A DNA stretch of 6,808 nt from contig JANYCL010000143.1 in NCBI GenBank assembly GCA_025360355.1, positions 1-6,808 of the forward strand, given 5' to 3'. The notes under the pieces were generated by a model. It did no database searches, was not told the DNA's origin, and saw nothing but the letters and a program-made list of their open reading frames with translations. Shown piece by piece: positions 1 to 6,808 of this stretch. The stretch's first letter is position 1. Each line of letters opens with the position of its first letter. Both the position numbers and the translations under genes were made by a program. The DNA comes from Sphingobacteriaceae bacterium (lineage in GTDB: Bacteria > Bacteroidota > Bacteroidia > B-17B0 > Aurantibacillaceae).

Positions 1-3000
1 CCGGAAATAAAACCAATTCCAGGCGCATTATTATAATGATCCCAATCCATTCCAAGATATTCTGATTTTGGTTTAAAGTTTGGCATTCCTGTTCCTGCAG
101 TTTGTTGTAGAGTAATATTCACTGTTTTTATCATCATAATACCGCGCGCTAAAAATTCTCCTATAGCACCAAAATTTTGAATTTTCGGCTCTTCTTTATT
201 TGCGGTATCTTTTTTATCAGTTTTATTTTTATCCTTTCCCTTCTTGACCGGATTAGGATTATTTAATTGTCCGGAATTTATCCTCTTGAAATAAGGAATT
301 TTATTGTATAAACTTAGCATATTTAAGTTAGTCGTGTAATTATTTGAATTGGTATTTTGAATAGTATTCCCAATAATTTCATCAGCGGCAAACGGTCGCC
401 TGTTCCAGGTATACGTTCCGCCATATCTATAGGATAATGTTACGAAATCAAAAATCGGAATTTTATTTAATGGCACGCTGTAGTTAATGTTGAACTGCTG
501 ACGGAAAACCACGTTTTCGCCAAAGCCTTTGAGATTTTGTTTAATGGTATCTTTCTTTTCTTTTGTGTCGATCGCGCCGAATGGTTCTAAGATCCTGCCA
601 TCATTATTTGCTGTGTAATCAAATTTTAAAGCTTTACAAAAATCCCATCTGAAATTATAAATACGTGCAATTAAAAATTGTTTGTTGTACTGGGTAAGTG
701 TACGGTCATCGCTATTGGTATAAAAACTTGTGATGTCACGATTCAGTAATTCAGAATAATTTCGTGTTACATCCATCGACACGCCAAAACTATTTGGTAA
801 TGGTTGCAAATTAAAATCTTTTATAAGCGCGAACCATTTGTTCTCAAAGATCTTCATTTTATTAAATGGCTTCCATGGCTTAGACGGCATTGTGAAGCCG
901 TAAGTAATATTGCCGCGGTATTGTTTTAAAAGATTATGGTGAATGTTTACGTTGCGCTTAAACGTTTCGGTAAAAGCAAATGTGACAGAAAAATTAGAGA
1001 CGTCCCAAGGCATTGGCTTTGAGCCCGGACGTTTTAAACCATCAATACGCACATTGGTAAAATTTACACCTTTTCGTTTCTGGTAATCAAGAGCATTAAA
1101 TTTTAACTTACGAATATCGTCAGCAGAAAAAGCTGAATTTGATTGTAAGTTATCCAATTTAACATCGGGTTCAAACGGATTGAACATTGGTTTAATGCGC
1201 GTTTCTCCGTAAGAATAATATACTGGAAGACTTACTTTCCATTTTTGCGGGAAAAATTTACCGATCTGGAATTGCGAAGTGAAATCCCAATTTAAAGTTG
1301 TCTCTTTGCTTCGTTCATTAATTTTCTTTTCAACGCTTCCAAAAAATGGTCTGCTATAAGTTCCGGCCATCGACACTTGTCCCAGATCCGCGAGTTTCGC
1401 TTGTATGCGTCCTGTTGTTGCCCATCCGCCTTTATTATTAAAATCAGTTAATCGTAATTCGTTTACCCAAACTTCAGCACTATGTGGTAATGCGCCATTG
1501 TCTTTAGGATTCCGGATCCCGATCATGATATTTTTTACGCCGCCTAAATTTGGATTCCCTACAATAGTGATCATATTATTTCCATCACTGATCGAATATG
1601 GTTTTTGCGTTAATGCGAGATCTTTTCCCGTTGCAATATTTCTGGTTTCTTTTGCGCTTGTTAAAATATCAAACGGAATATTTATTTCGTTTGAACCCGG
1701 CCACACAGAGGCTTTATCGTTTTCATTATTCGGATCGTAATAACCAGCCGGAGTTAATTGCAATGGAATTTCGTATTCGTAATAGTTATTGTTGTAATCA
1801 GACCCAATACGGATAAACACAGTAAGATCGCCATCTTTTAATGAATTGTCTATTAACGGCATTTTCTCACCGTGTACAAACATTTTTATGTTTTTGTACA
1901 TACGCATGTCGTACTCAAAGTTTTTGTAAACAGCGCGGCTGTCACCATCTTTTAAATTCACTGTACGTAATTGTAAAGCCTGCTCGTTTTGTAAAACTAA
2001 ATTTGTTGTTTGAATATTTTGTTGTTGCTGAATGCCGGGAGGAATAACATAATTTACCGGAACTTTTTGTCCGTTTTCCTGTACGCTCACCGCTGATACG
2101 TCGAAAGAAGTTGTGTTATCTTCATTTGCTAAATATTCTCCCGGTCTGGATAAATCAAAAGCATAACGGCGCCAATCGCTGCGTACCATTTCCATACGCG
2201 CCATCCTCAACACAACAGGTTTATCAAAACCTTTCATGAACACACGCATAAAACGAATCGAGTTGAATCCTTCAATACCACCAATAACATTTTCAAATTG
2301 TGTAATAGGAACTTTAAATTGATACCAGCGTACGGTTTTTTTAATTCCTTCAATGTCGCCGGTTCCTTCAAATGAGTTTACTATAAAATTACTTCCAACG
2401 TTGTTTGGATCCAGATCCTGTTTTGAAATTTTAATATGGTACTGATAATAATTTTCAGTTTCGCTTAAGGTATTATCCTTATTAATATCTTCTATGTTAG
2501 GATTGTTTGAACTAACGGTTGAGTAATGGCTGCTATTTAGATCTTTGTATTGCGCTTCGGTTGGCGAGTTGCCTTCTGAGTTATTATATTTACTATAACG
2601 GAATAAAGTATTTTTAAAAGCAGGATCTGCATCATAATCATCACCTCTGAAAAAGTGATATTTGTCAGATGAAGGATCGGCAAAAAAATCTGTATTTAAG
2701 GGAGCGCCCGGATTGAAACCCGAAACGAGCTGCATATCTGTGAGCACTTTACCGAATTTGGTAATTTCTGCGGGGTTATCCATTCCATCATAACCTACGT
2801 CTTGATACGGACGATCGTTTTGATCTGTTGAAAATGAATTTGTGATCGGAGGCAAGGTTGGAACAACACCAAGATTAGTTGAGACAGTTGGTAAATTAGA
2901 AGTGTTGCTTGAGCTTCCCGGAATTCCGTTTTCATAACTCATATGCCCGTCTTTCAAAATATCTTCCGACACGTTACCTAAGTTAATATACAGATCACCT

Positions 3001-6000
3001 GTGGGCGGATTGTTTTTATCCATGTCGGGATGTGTTTCTACTTTGTAATCCTCATTAAACGGATCCATCAACCAGAATTGAATGTATTCAATGTTTGCAG
3101 CTTGAAAATCATTTGTTTCTAATCTGCGGGTAATACCACCCCAACGACTTGTAGGATTATTTAATTTTCCGGTAGGACCATCAATACCCGCACTAACATT
3201 GGAGGTAGGTAATGCATCCAAGTTATATGGTCCGCGCTCTGAAGGATAAAAACCTAATTCTAAAACAGGAAGCACAACGGGCTGACCGTTAGGAGGGGTT
3301 TTGCCGGGAAATAACTCTGTTTCTAAAACTTGTCGGAACAAGTTATTTGAATAAACGTTTTTGTCGTAACCCGGAGGCGTAATGGTTTGGTTTCTTGTTA
3401 AACTTGGATCAATAGTGTACCAATTGAGTCGTGCACGATTTTTACCTGCATTTATATCATCAGAAAGACTGGCTTCAGGAAACAACGAAGGTTGTCCTTG
3501 TGGGATACTTGATAAGAACCAAGCTTGGGGACTACGAATATCGATCAATGAAATACTTCCTTCAAAATCATCGACGTAGGAATTTCCTTTTTTACCAATG
3601 GCGGCGGCGTTTCCGGGGATCAATTGTGCAAATTCTCCCTGAGTAGTGATGCTGCTCATTTCTTTAGTGTTGATCAAAGGAATGCGATCGATGAGACGTG
3701 TTAAAAATGGCGCTTCGGTTTTGTAATTATAATCTAAACCATAAATAATATTTGATACAGGCTCATCACCAGTGCTTACTTTTTGTGTTACCGGTTTTTC
3801 CGAGAAGCGCAAAAAACTTCCGCCTAATGTCAGATCGCGATTCACTTTAAAATCGAACCGCGTACCCATTAAACTTTTTTGCTGTACGTTAAATAATGAG
3901 TTACTCTCAACAGAAACTTTAATTTGAGCACCGCTGTTTAAAATACTTTCGTTAATAATTTTTACACGTCCTAAAGTATAATCAACAGTATAGTCTGTGT
4001 TTTCATTTAAACGAACACCATTAGCAGTAACAACAACTGCGCCTTGAGGAATATTAAGTGCGTTTAAAGAAATTTCGGAACCTGAAGAAGATTTGTAAGA
4101 GCCTTTTATTTTATAACGGTTTTTTTCCGGTAATTGTTGTGCGGAAATTCTTGTGGAGTCGTATAATTCCTGAAACACATATTTATTAGCTGTAGGAAAA
4201 TCATTTGTTTGATCGAACTTAGATTTTAGAGTTGTACCGAATGGCTCAACAGTTTTAAAATAAATACGGCCGTTAGCAGGGTTAATGGTGTAGCCCGGTA
4301 AAAAGTCAAATACACCATCTGACGACCTATCACCGTTAACGGTTAATTTATCACAGTCTAAAACTTTGATCAATTGCGAACCATTAATTGCGCCGTAAGG
4401 AATATACTGTGCATCAATACCGGTTTCAATATTATTATAAAAAACGTTACACTGAAAATCTTGTTGGTTGAGGTTGTAAGCACCAAGTGAGTAAACGTTT
4501 TTCATCATTAGATCCCAGACAGGGTAGCGCACGTTTACAGTAATGCCTTTTAATAATTTAGCAAACAACGATTTTGTAGCATCAGGGAACTGATCACTAA
4601 ACTCACCTACCTGATATGTTTTACCATTGTAAGTGAATTGGAAACAAACCGCAAGAGCCTGATCGTTATTTAAAGTCTGGTTTAACGAAATAAAACCCAA
4701 ACGATTGTTTAAAGTGTACTCGGATGAATTTAATTTCCGGGCATTACCAATTAAATCAAAATCGCGTGATGGGATCATGTATTGATTTGATATCCCGTTA
4801 CAAGAATTAGAACAAACCGCACTACCTGTTAAAATAGAAGAAGCCTGTGAGCCATTGCGGTCTGCTAAGAGACCGGTTAAAGTATTTGAGATAATTGAAT
4901 ATAAACTGTTGGCCCCGTTAGTAGGAATTACACCCGCGCTATCGTAAACCATGTAAGAACTATTGCTTATACAATTGCTAGATGGAAGAAAAGTTGGTTG
5001 AACATGCGCACTGTCTTCCCCTAGATCCGCAAACGCAACTATGTTACGTGTTTGCTCTGAGCTACCGGTTTGGTTTAAGAGATACACCTCAACTTTTGTA
5101 ATTACAATTGGTGTACTAATTACGGGCAAGGTGGCCATCCACCCATTATAATTTTCGCGGAAATAATGTGCTAAGAAAAAATGTTTGTTAGCCTCGTACA
5201 TGTCGCCATTAACAGAGAACTGTTGTGTTTGTGCGCCGCCCTGTATTGTTACTTCTTGTTTTTTACCGCGCTGCTGCGATAAAACACTTGTCATAGTTAA
5301 ACGTCCAAATTGTAATTGTGTTTTAATCCCAAACAAACTTTGACTTCCCTGAATTAAGGAACTGTTCAATGGCAAAGAAACGTTACCGGCTTCAATTTTT
5401 TTAATGATCTCATCTTCGTAACCGGTATAATCTAACTTCACTTGATTTTCCCAATCGAATGAGGCTTCCGTATTATAACTGGTTGTAATTTTTAATTTGT
5501 CACCGATCTTTCCAATTAAGTTTAACTGGATGCGCATGTTGAAATCGAAATTGGTAACCTTCTGTTGTTTTTGCGGAATGGCAGGATTCAAAGTTTTGTT
5601 TCTGTTCAAACCAAAAATTAATTCTGCAGTTCCGGTTGGACGGATATCAACCGTGTTACCACCAAAGATACGATCGAACAATTCGCTGTTAACCTGAAGT
5701 TTTGGAACAATTCCTTTACGGGGTTTGTTAATGTCTTCAGCAGAAATTTTACTGCGCCAGTAATCGTGCGTAGATTTTTTAAACATGTAATCCTGATAAT
5801 CCTGCGAATCGATGTAAGTATCCGGGCGGTAATCTAATTTGCCCATTTTCTGACTCACATCATAATTTCCGGTTGTGGGATCATACTTAACATCTGTTTT
5901 TATATTAGATGGATTCTCTAAATATAATTTACTCTTATCATCAAACTGTGGCTGCGAACCGTTGTTATCAGAAAACTTATAGGGCAATTCAACTTCCGGA

Positions 6001-6149
6001 GTATCTACTGCTAAAACTTTAGTTTGTCCTGATGTATCGTAAACGGGTTTAAATAAATTCCGGTTGGCGCTTGATTTAAAAACAATGCCCATGAGTGCCG
6101 CCGAAGTAGCCCCAAATACCAAAAAATTTAAAACGCCCTTGAGCCTCAC
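1..6149 (-). CDS. sprA: SprA, T9SS outer-membrane translocon (3'-truncated by window)
   Basis: SprA (Sov in Porphyromonas) is the giant outer-membrane beta-barrel through which the Bacteroidota type IX secretion system exports adhesins, enzymes and gliding proteins, working with PorV and a plug protein. The frame is open for 2,049 codons to the left edge; F. johnsoniae SprA is about 2,400 residues, so the carboxy end is missing. Seen in order: signal peptide (1-28); first SprA_N-type segment with LFDRIFGGNT (from 157) and GNVSLPLNSSLI (from 255); second such segment with LGRVKIINESIL (from 726); VDDFEGS (859-865); QDVGYDGM; SDWRRY (W1326); LKDGDSRAVYK (1399-1409); EVWVNELRL (W1561); then an aromatic-rich, strand-like carboxy region. 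These match my memory of the family closely. A Ser/Thr/Asn/Pro-rich stretch lies at about 1077-1092. The GTG start is the only codon giving a full signal peptide; ruvA ends 9 nt upstream. No frameshift is seen. Confidence 0.95.
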   Translation of the reverse strand, partial: MRLKGVLNFLVFGATSAALMGIVFKSSANRNLFKPVYDTSGQTKVLAVDTPEVELPYKFSDNNGSQPQFDDKSKLYLENPSNIKTDVKYDPTTGNYDVSQKMGKLDYRPDTYIDSQDYQDYMFKKSTHDYWRSKISAEDINKPRKGIVPKLQVNSELFDRIFGGNTVDIRPTGTAELIFGLNRNKTLNPAIPQKQQKVTNFDFNMRIQLNLIGKIGDKLKITTSYNTEASFDWENQVKLDYTGYEDEIIKKIEAGNVSLPLNSSLIQGSQSLFGIKTQLQFGRLTMTSVLSQQRGKKQEVTIQGGAQTQQFSVNGDMYEANKHFFLAHYFRENYNGWMATLPVISTPIVITKVEVYLLNQTGSSEQTRNIVAFADLGEDSAHVQPTFLPSSNCISNSSYMVYDSAGVIPTNGANSLYSIISNTLTGLLADRNGSQASSILTGSAVCSNSCNGISNQYMIPSRDFDLIGNARKLNSSEYTLNNRLGFISLNQTLNNDQALAVCFQFTYNGKTYQVGEFSDQFPDATKSLFAKLLKGITVNVRYPVWDLMMKNVYSLGAYNLNQQDFQCNVFYNNIETGIDAQYIPYGAINGSQLIKVLDCDKLTVNGDRSSDGVFDFLPGYTINPANGRIYFKTVEPFGTTLKSKFDQTNDFPTANKYVFQELYDSTRISAQQLPEKNRYKIKGSYKSSSGSEISLNALNIPQGAVVVTANGVRLNENTDYTVDYTLGRVKIINESILNSGAQIKVSVESNSLFNVQQKSLMGTRFDFKVNRDLTLGGSFLRFSEKPVTQKVSTGDEPVSNIIYGLDYNYKTEAPFLTRLIDRIPLINTKEMSSITTQGEFAQLIPGNAAAIGKKGNSYVDDFEGSISLIDIRSPQAWFLSSIPQGQPSLFPEASLSDDINAGKNRARLNWYTIDPSLTRNQTITPPGYDKNVYSNNLFRQVLETELFPGKTPPNGQPVVLPVLELGFYPSERGPYNLDALPTSNVSAGIDGPTGKLNNPTSRWGGITRRLETNDFQAANIEYIQFWLMDPFNEDYKVETHPDMDKNNPPTGDLYINLGNVSEDILKDGHMSYENGIPGSSSNTSNLPTVSTNLGVVPTLPPITNSFSTDQNDRPYQDVGYDGMDNPAEITKFGKVLTDMQLVSGFNPGAPLNTDFFADPSSDKYHFFRGDDYDADPAFKNTLFRYSKYNNSEGNSPTEAQYKDLNSSHYSTVSSNNPNIEDINKDNTLSETENYYQYHIKISKQDLDPNNVGSNFIVNSFEGTGDIEGIKKTVRWYQFKVPITQFENVIGGIEGFNSIRFMRVFMKGFDKPVVLRMARMEMVRSDWRRYAFDLSRPGEYLANEDNTTSFDVSAVSVQENGQKVPVNYVIPPGIQQQQNIQTTNLVLQNEQALQLRTVNLKDGDSRAVYKNFEYDMRMYKNIKMFVHGEKMPLIDNSLKDGDLTVFIRIGSDYNNNYYEYEIPLQLTPAGYYDPNNENDKASVWPGSNEINIPFDILTSAKETRNIATGKDLALTQKPYSISDGNNMITIVGNPNLGGVKNIMIGIRNPKDNGALPHSAEVWVNELRLTDFNNKGGWATTGRIQAKLADLGQVSMAGTYSRPFFGSVEKKINERSKETTLNWDFTSQFQIGKFFPQKWKVSLPVYYSYGETRIKPMFNPFEPDVKLDNLQSNSAFSADDIRKLKFNALDYQKRKGVNFTNVRIDGLKRPGSKPMPWDVSNFSVTFAFTETFKRNVNIHHNLLKQYRGNITYGFTMPSKPWKPFNKMKIFENKWFALIKDFNLQPLPNSFGVSMDVTRNYSELLNRDITSFYTNSDDRTLTQYNKQFLIARIYNFRWDFCKALKFDYTANNDGRILEPFGAIDTKEKKDTIKQNLKGFGENVVFRQQFNINYSVPLNKIPIFDFVTLSYRYGGTYTWNRRPFAADEIIGNTIQNTNSNNYTTNLNMLSLYNKIPYFKRINSGQLNNPNPVKKGKDKNKTDKKDTANKEEPKIQNFGAIGEFLARGIMMIKTVNITLQQTAGTGMPNFKPKSEYLGMDWDHYNNAPGIGFIS
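180..254 (-). other. Lys-rich charged linker in SprA (residues 1966-1990)
   Basis: About 25 residues of strongly hydrophilic sequence (core VKKGKDKNKTDKKDT, then NKEEPKI) interrupt the aromatic, strand-like carboxy-terminal region between PYFKRINSG and the following FGAIGEFLARG. Such a stretch is probably a disordered loop outside the membrane barrel rather than a strand. The codons are ordinary for the gene and the frame is uninterrupted, so it is not a frameshift artefact. Confidence 0.7.
2454..2489 (-). other. EF-hand-like acidic loop in SprA (residues 1221-1232)
   Basis: The twelve residues DINKDNTLSETE have Asp at loop positions 1 and 5, Asn at 3, a hydrophobic Leu at 8 and Glu at 12, the ligand spacing of an EF-hand calcium loop. 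Position 6 is Asn rather than the usual Gly. A similar acidic stretch is, from memory, common at this place in SprA homologues. Calcium binding is inferred from spacing alone, and the flanking helices of a true EF-hand are not evident. Confidence 0.35.
4353..4973 (-). other. Cysteine-clustered segment of SprA (residues 393-599)
   Basis: Cysteines occur at residues 393, 446, 450, 502, 567 and 599, including a CSNSC pair at 446-450. I found only one other cysteine in the 2,049 visible residues, Cys1838. The segment follows the first SprA_N-type region and includes the conserved stretches ARKLNSSEYTL and GFISLNQTLNND. An even number of cysteines in an exported protein allows up to three disulfides, but the pairing is inference. 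Whether the cysteines are conserved in relatives is not visible here. Confidence 0.6.
6066..6149 (-). other. Predicted Sec signal peptide of SprA (residues 1-28)
   Basis: Translating from the GTG gives a short basic start (MRLKG), a hydrophobic stretch (VLNFLVFGATSAALMGIVF) and then KSSA, where signal peptidase I could cut after Ala28. The layout fits Sec export, which an outer-membrane barrel needs. No lipobox cysteine is present, so it is not a lipoprotein signal. Starting at the internal ATG (codon 20) would destroy the hydrophobic core, which supports the GTG. The cleavage site is inferred by eye. Confidence 0.75.
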
Positions 6150-6158
6150 AGTATAACT
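6147..6158 (-). promoter_or_regulatory. ruvA-sprA junction and GTG start of sprA
   Basis: Nine non-coding bases (AGTTATACT) separate the ruvA TAG from the sprA GTG, and no stop intervenes in the shared frame. The 20 bases upstream of the GTG are A/T-rich with no AGGAGG-like sequence, as is usual in Bacteroidota, where initiation seldom uses Shine-Dalgarno pairing. There is no room for a terminator or a separate promoter in the gap, so sprA is probably translated from a message shared with ruvA, possibly with translational coupling. A promoter inside ruvA cannot be excluded. Confidence 0.6.
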
Positions 6159-6752
6159 CTATAAATTTTTTAATGCCGTTTTTATTAAAGTCTCTACATT
6201 ATCGGAACTGCCGCCTTGCTGTTTTAAGCTCTTTTCTATAGCCTTTTCGGCAGTAGCCCGAGGGAAACCTAACGTAGTTAATGCCATTAACGCCTCCTCT
6301 TTATTTTTATTGTACGAAGGTGTTAAAATCTGTGAAATTCCCCCCTCATGCTTGCCTAATTTCCCTTTGAGGTCAACCACAATGCGTTGTGCGGTTTTTT
6401 CGCCTATTCCCTTTATGCTTTTTAACAAAGTTACATTGGCAGTATTGATGGCGCCTGCTATTTCGGCTGGAGAAAGGGACGAGAGCATTAGCATCGCGCT
6501 TGAGCCTCCAACGCCTGAAACAGAAATTAATTTCCGGAACAGATCGCGCTCATCTATGTTATAAAAACCATAATAGCGCGGATTATCATCACGCACAAAA
6601 ACACTTTCAATAAATAATTTTGCTTTTTCTTTTCCGGCAAAAGCAGAAAAAGAATTAAGAGAGATCAATAACGTATAACCAATGCCGTTTACTTCAAGAG
6701 TAATGAGTGCAGGATTCAATTCAGAAATATGGCCTTCAATGTAGCTTATCAT
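6159..6752 (-). CDS. ruvA: Holliday junction branch migration protein RuvA
   Basis: RuvA binds four-way DNA junctions as a tetramer and loads the RuvB hexameric motor for branch migration; RuvC then resolves the junction, completing recombinational repair. The 197-residue protein is full length (E. coli RuvA is 203). Seen in order: an amino-terminal OB-fold domain (about 1-63) starting MISYIEGHI and containing VNGIGY; the acidic-pin position with Asp55-Asp56 in VRDDNP, where E. coli has Glu-Asp; YGF at 61-63; two helix-hairpin-helix motifs, SGVGGSSAM (79-87) and KGIGEKTAQR (114-123), which hold the DNA backbone; a variable linker (about 134-150); and the RuvB-contacting domain III (152-197) with EALMALTTLGF. 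The ATG is the family start and overlaps the upstream stop. The gene ends in TAG, 9 nt before sprA. No ruvB or ruvC lies in the window. All key features are intact. Confidence 0.98.
   Translation of the reverse strand: MISYIEGHISELNPALITLEVNGIGYTLLISLNSFSAFAGKEKAKLFIESVFVRDDNPRYYGFYNIDERDLFRKLISVSGVGGSSAMLMLSSLSPAEIAGAINTANVTLLKSIKGIGEKTAQRIVVDLKGKLGKHEGGISQILTPSYNKNKEEALMALTTLGFPRATAEKAIEKSLKQQGGSSDNVETLIKTALKNL
6749..6752 (-). promoter_or_regulatory. ATGA stop-start overlap between upstream gene and ruvA
   Basis: The TGA of the upstream gene and the ATG of ruvA share two bases in an ATGA. It is preceded by the A-rich run AATAAAAA and has no Shine-Dalgarno sequence. This arrangement usually means co-transcription and allows terminating ribosomes to reinitiate, so ruvA output is probably coupled to the upstream gene. 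Confidence 0.8.
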
Positions 6753-6808
6753 TTTTTATTTTGAGCGTCCAACACCGATATAACAACCATATTAACTATT
6801 TCGCGAAC
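6749..6808 (-). CDS. maeB: Probable NADP-dependent malic enzyme, carboxy-terminal end only
   Basis: Only the last 19 codons and the TGA stop are in the window; the gene continues past the right edge. The visible peptide is VREIVNMVVISVLDAQNKK. It resembles, from memory, the end of the phosphotransacetylase-like domain of the large Bacteroidota malic enzymes, which decarboxylate malate to pyruvate while reducing NADP. In Flavobacteriia this gene often lies directly upstream of ruvA and sprA, which supports the call. With so few residues the identification leans on gene order and a short match. The stop overlaps the ruvA start. Confidence 0.62.
   Translation of the reverse strand, partial: VREIVNMVVISVLDAQNKK

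Noticed and set aside
1405..1740. A 111-codon plus-strand open frame, with a second overlapping plus-strand frame at 1598-1816.
   Set aside because: Both lie wholly antisense to sprA, whose conserved residues (for example EVWVNELRL near 1469) are encoded here. The translations show no recognisable domain and look like chance frames in AT-rich DNA.
1991..2040. A CAA/TTG-rich tract that looks like a microsatellite.
   Set aside because: It encodes the IQQQQNIQTT stretch of SprA with mixed codons and has no regular repeat unit.
1841..2047. A 68-codon plus-strand open frame with several cysteines.
   Set aside because: Antisense to the conserved LKDGDSRAVYK region of sprA. The cysteines come from reading common sprA codons on the other strand, and there is no start-site context.
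3382..3646. Two overlapping plus-strand open frames of 65 and 71 codons.
   Set aside because: Antisense to the VDDFEGS region, one of the most conserved parts of SprA, which fully accounts for the sequence.
5497..5697. A 66-codon plus-strand open frame with a hydrophobic stretch.
   Set aside because: Antisense to the first SprA_N-type segment; the hydrophobic look reflects the complement of charged and polar codons.
6310..6564. An 84-codon plus-strand open frame inside ruvA.
   Set aside because: Antisense to both helix-hairpin-helix motifs of RuvA, which clearly form the real coding sequence.

Overview
The window is a slice of a Bacteroidota (Bacteroidetes) chromosome. It carries three co-directional genes, all on the minus strand, with almost no non-coding DNA. 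The diagnostic gene is sprA, the giant outer-membrane translocon of the type IX secretion system (T9SS), which is confined to this phylum. AT-rich composition, A-rich translation starts without a Shine-Dalgarno sequence, and the gene order fit the same assignment. I cannot place it below phylum level with confidence. The order resembles Flavobacteriales and their relatives.

In transcription order (right to left): (1) positions 6808-6749 hold the last 19 codons and stop of a gene that is probably maeB, NADP-dependent malic enzyme. (2) Positions 6752-6159 hold a complete ruvA, the Holliday-junction-binding subunit; its ATG overlaps the upstream TGA in an ATGA junction. (3) After 9 nt, sprA starts at a GTG at 6149 and stays open to the left edge: 2,049 complete codons with no internal stop. 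The carboxy-terminal part, roughly 350 residues judging from characterised homologues, lies outside the window.

The overlap, the 9-nt gap, and the absence of any visible terminator or convincing promoter suggest one transcription unit. Functionally the genes are unrelated (central carbon metabolism, DNA recombination, protein export/gliding), so this looks like a conserved housekeeping cluster. There is no gene-free stretch over 300 bases, no RNA gene, no CRISPR array, no mobile element and no sign of recent transfer.

I found no previously undescribed system. The points worth a second look lie inside SprA: six of its seven visible cysteines cluster in about 207 residues, one segment has the spacing of an EF-hand calcium loop, and a Lys-rich charged linker sits near the carboxy end. 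The GTG start also shares its reading frame with ruvA.
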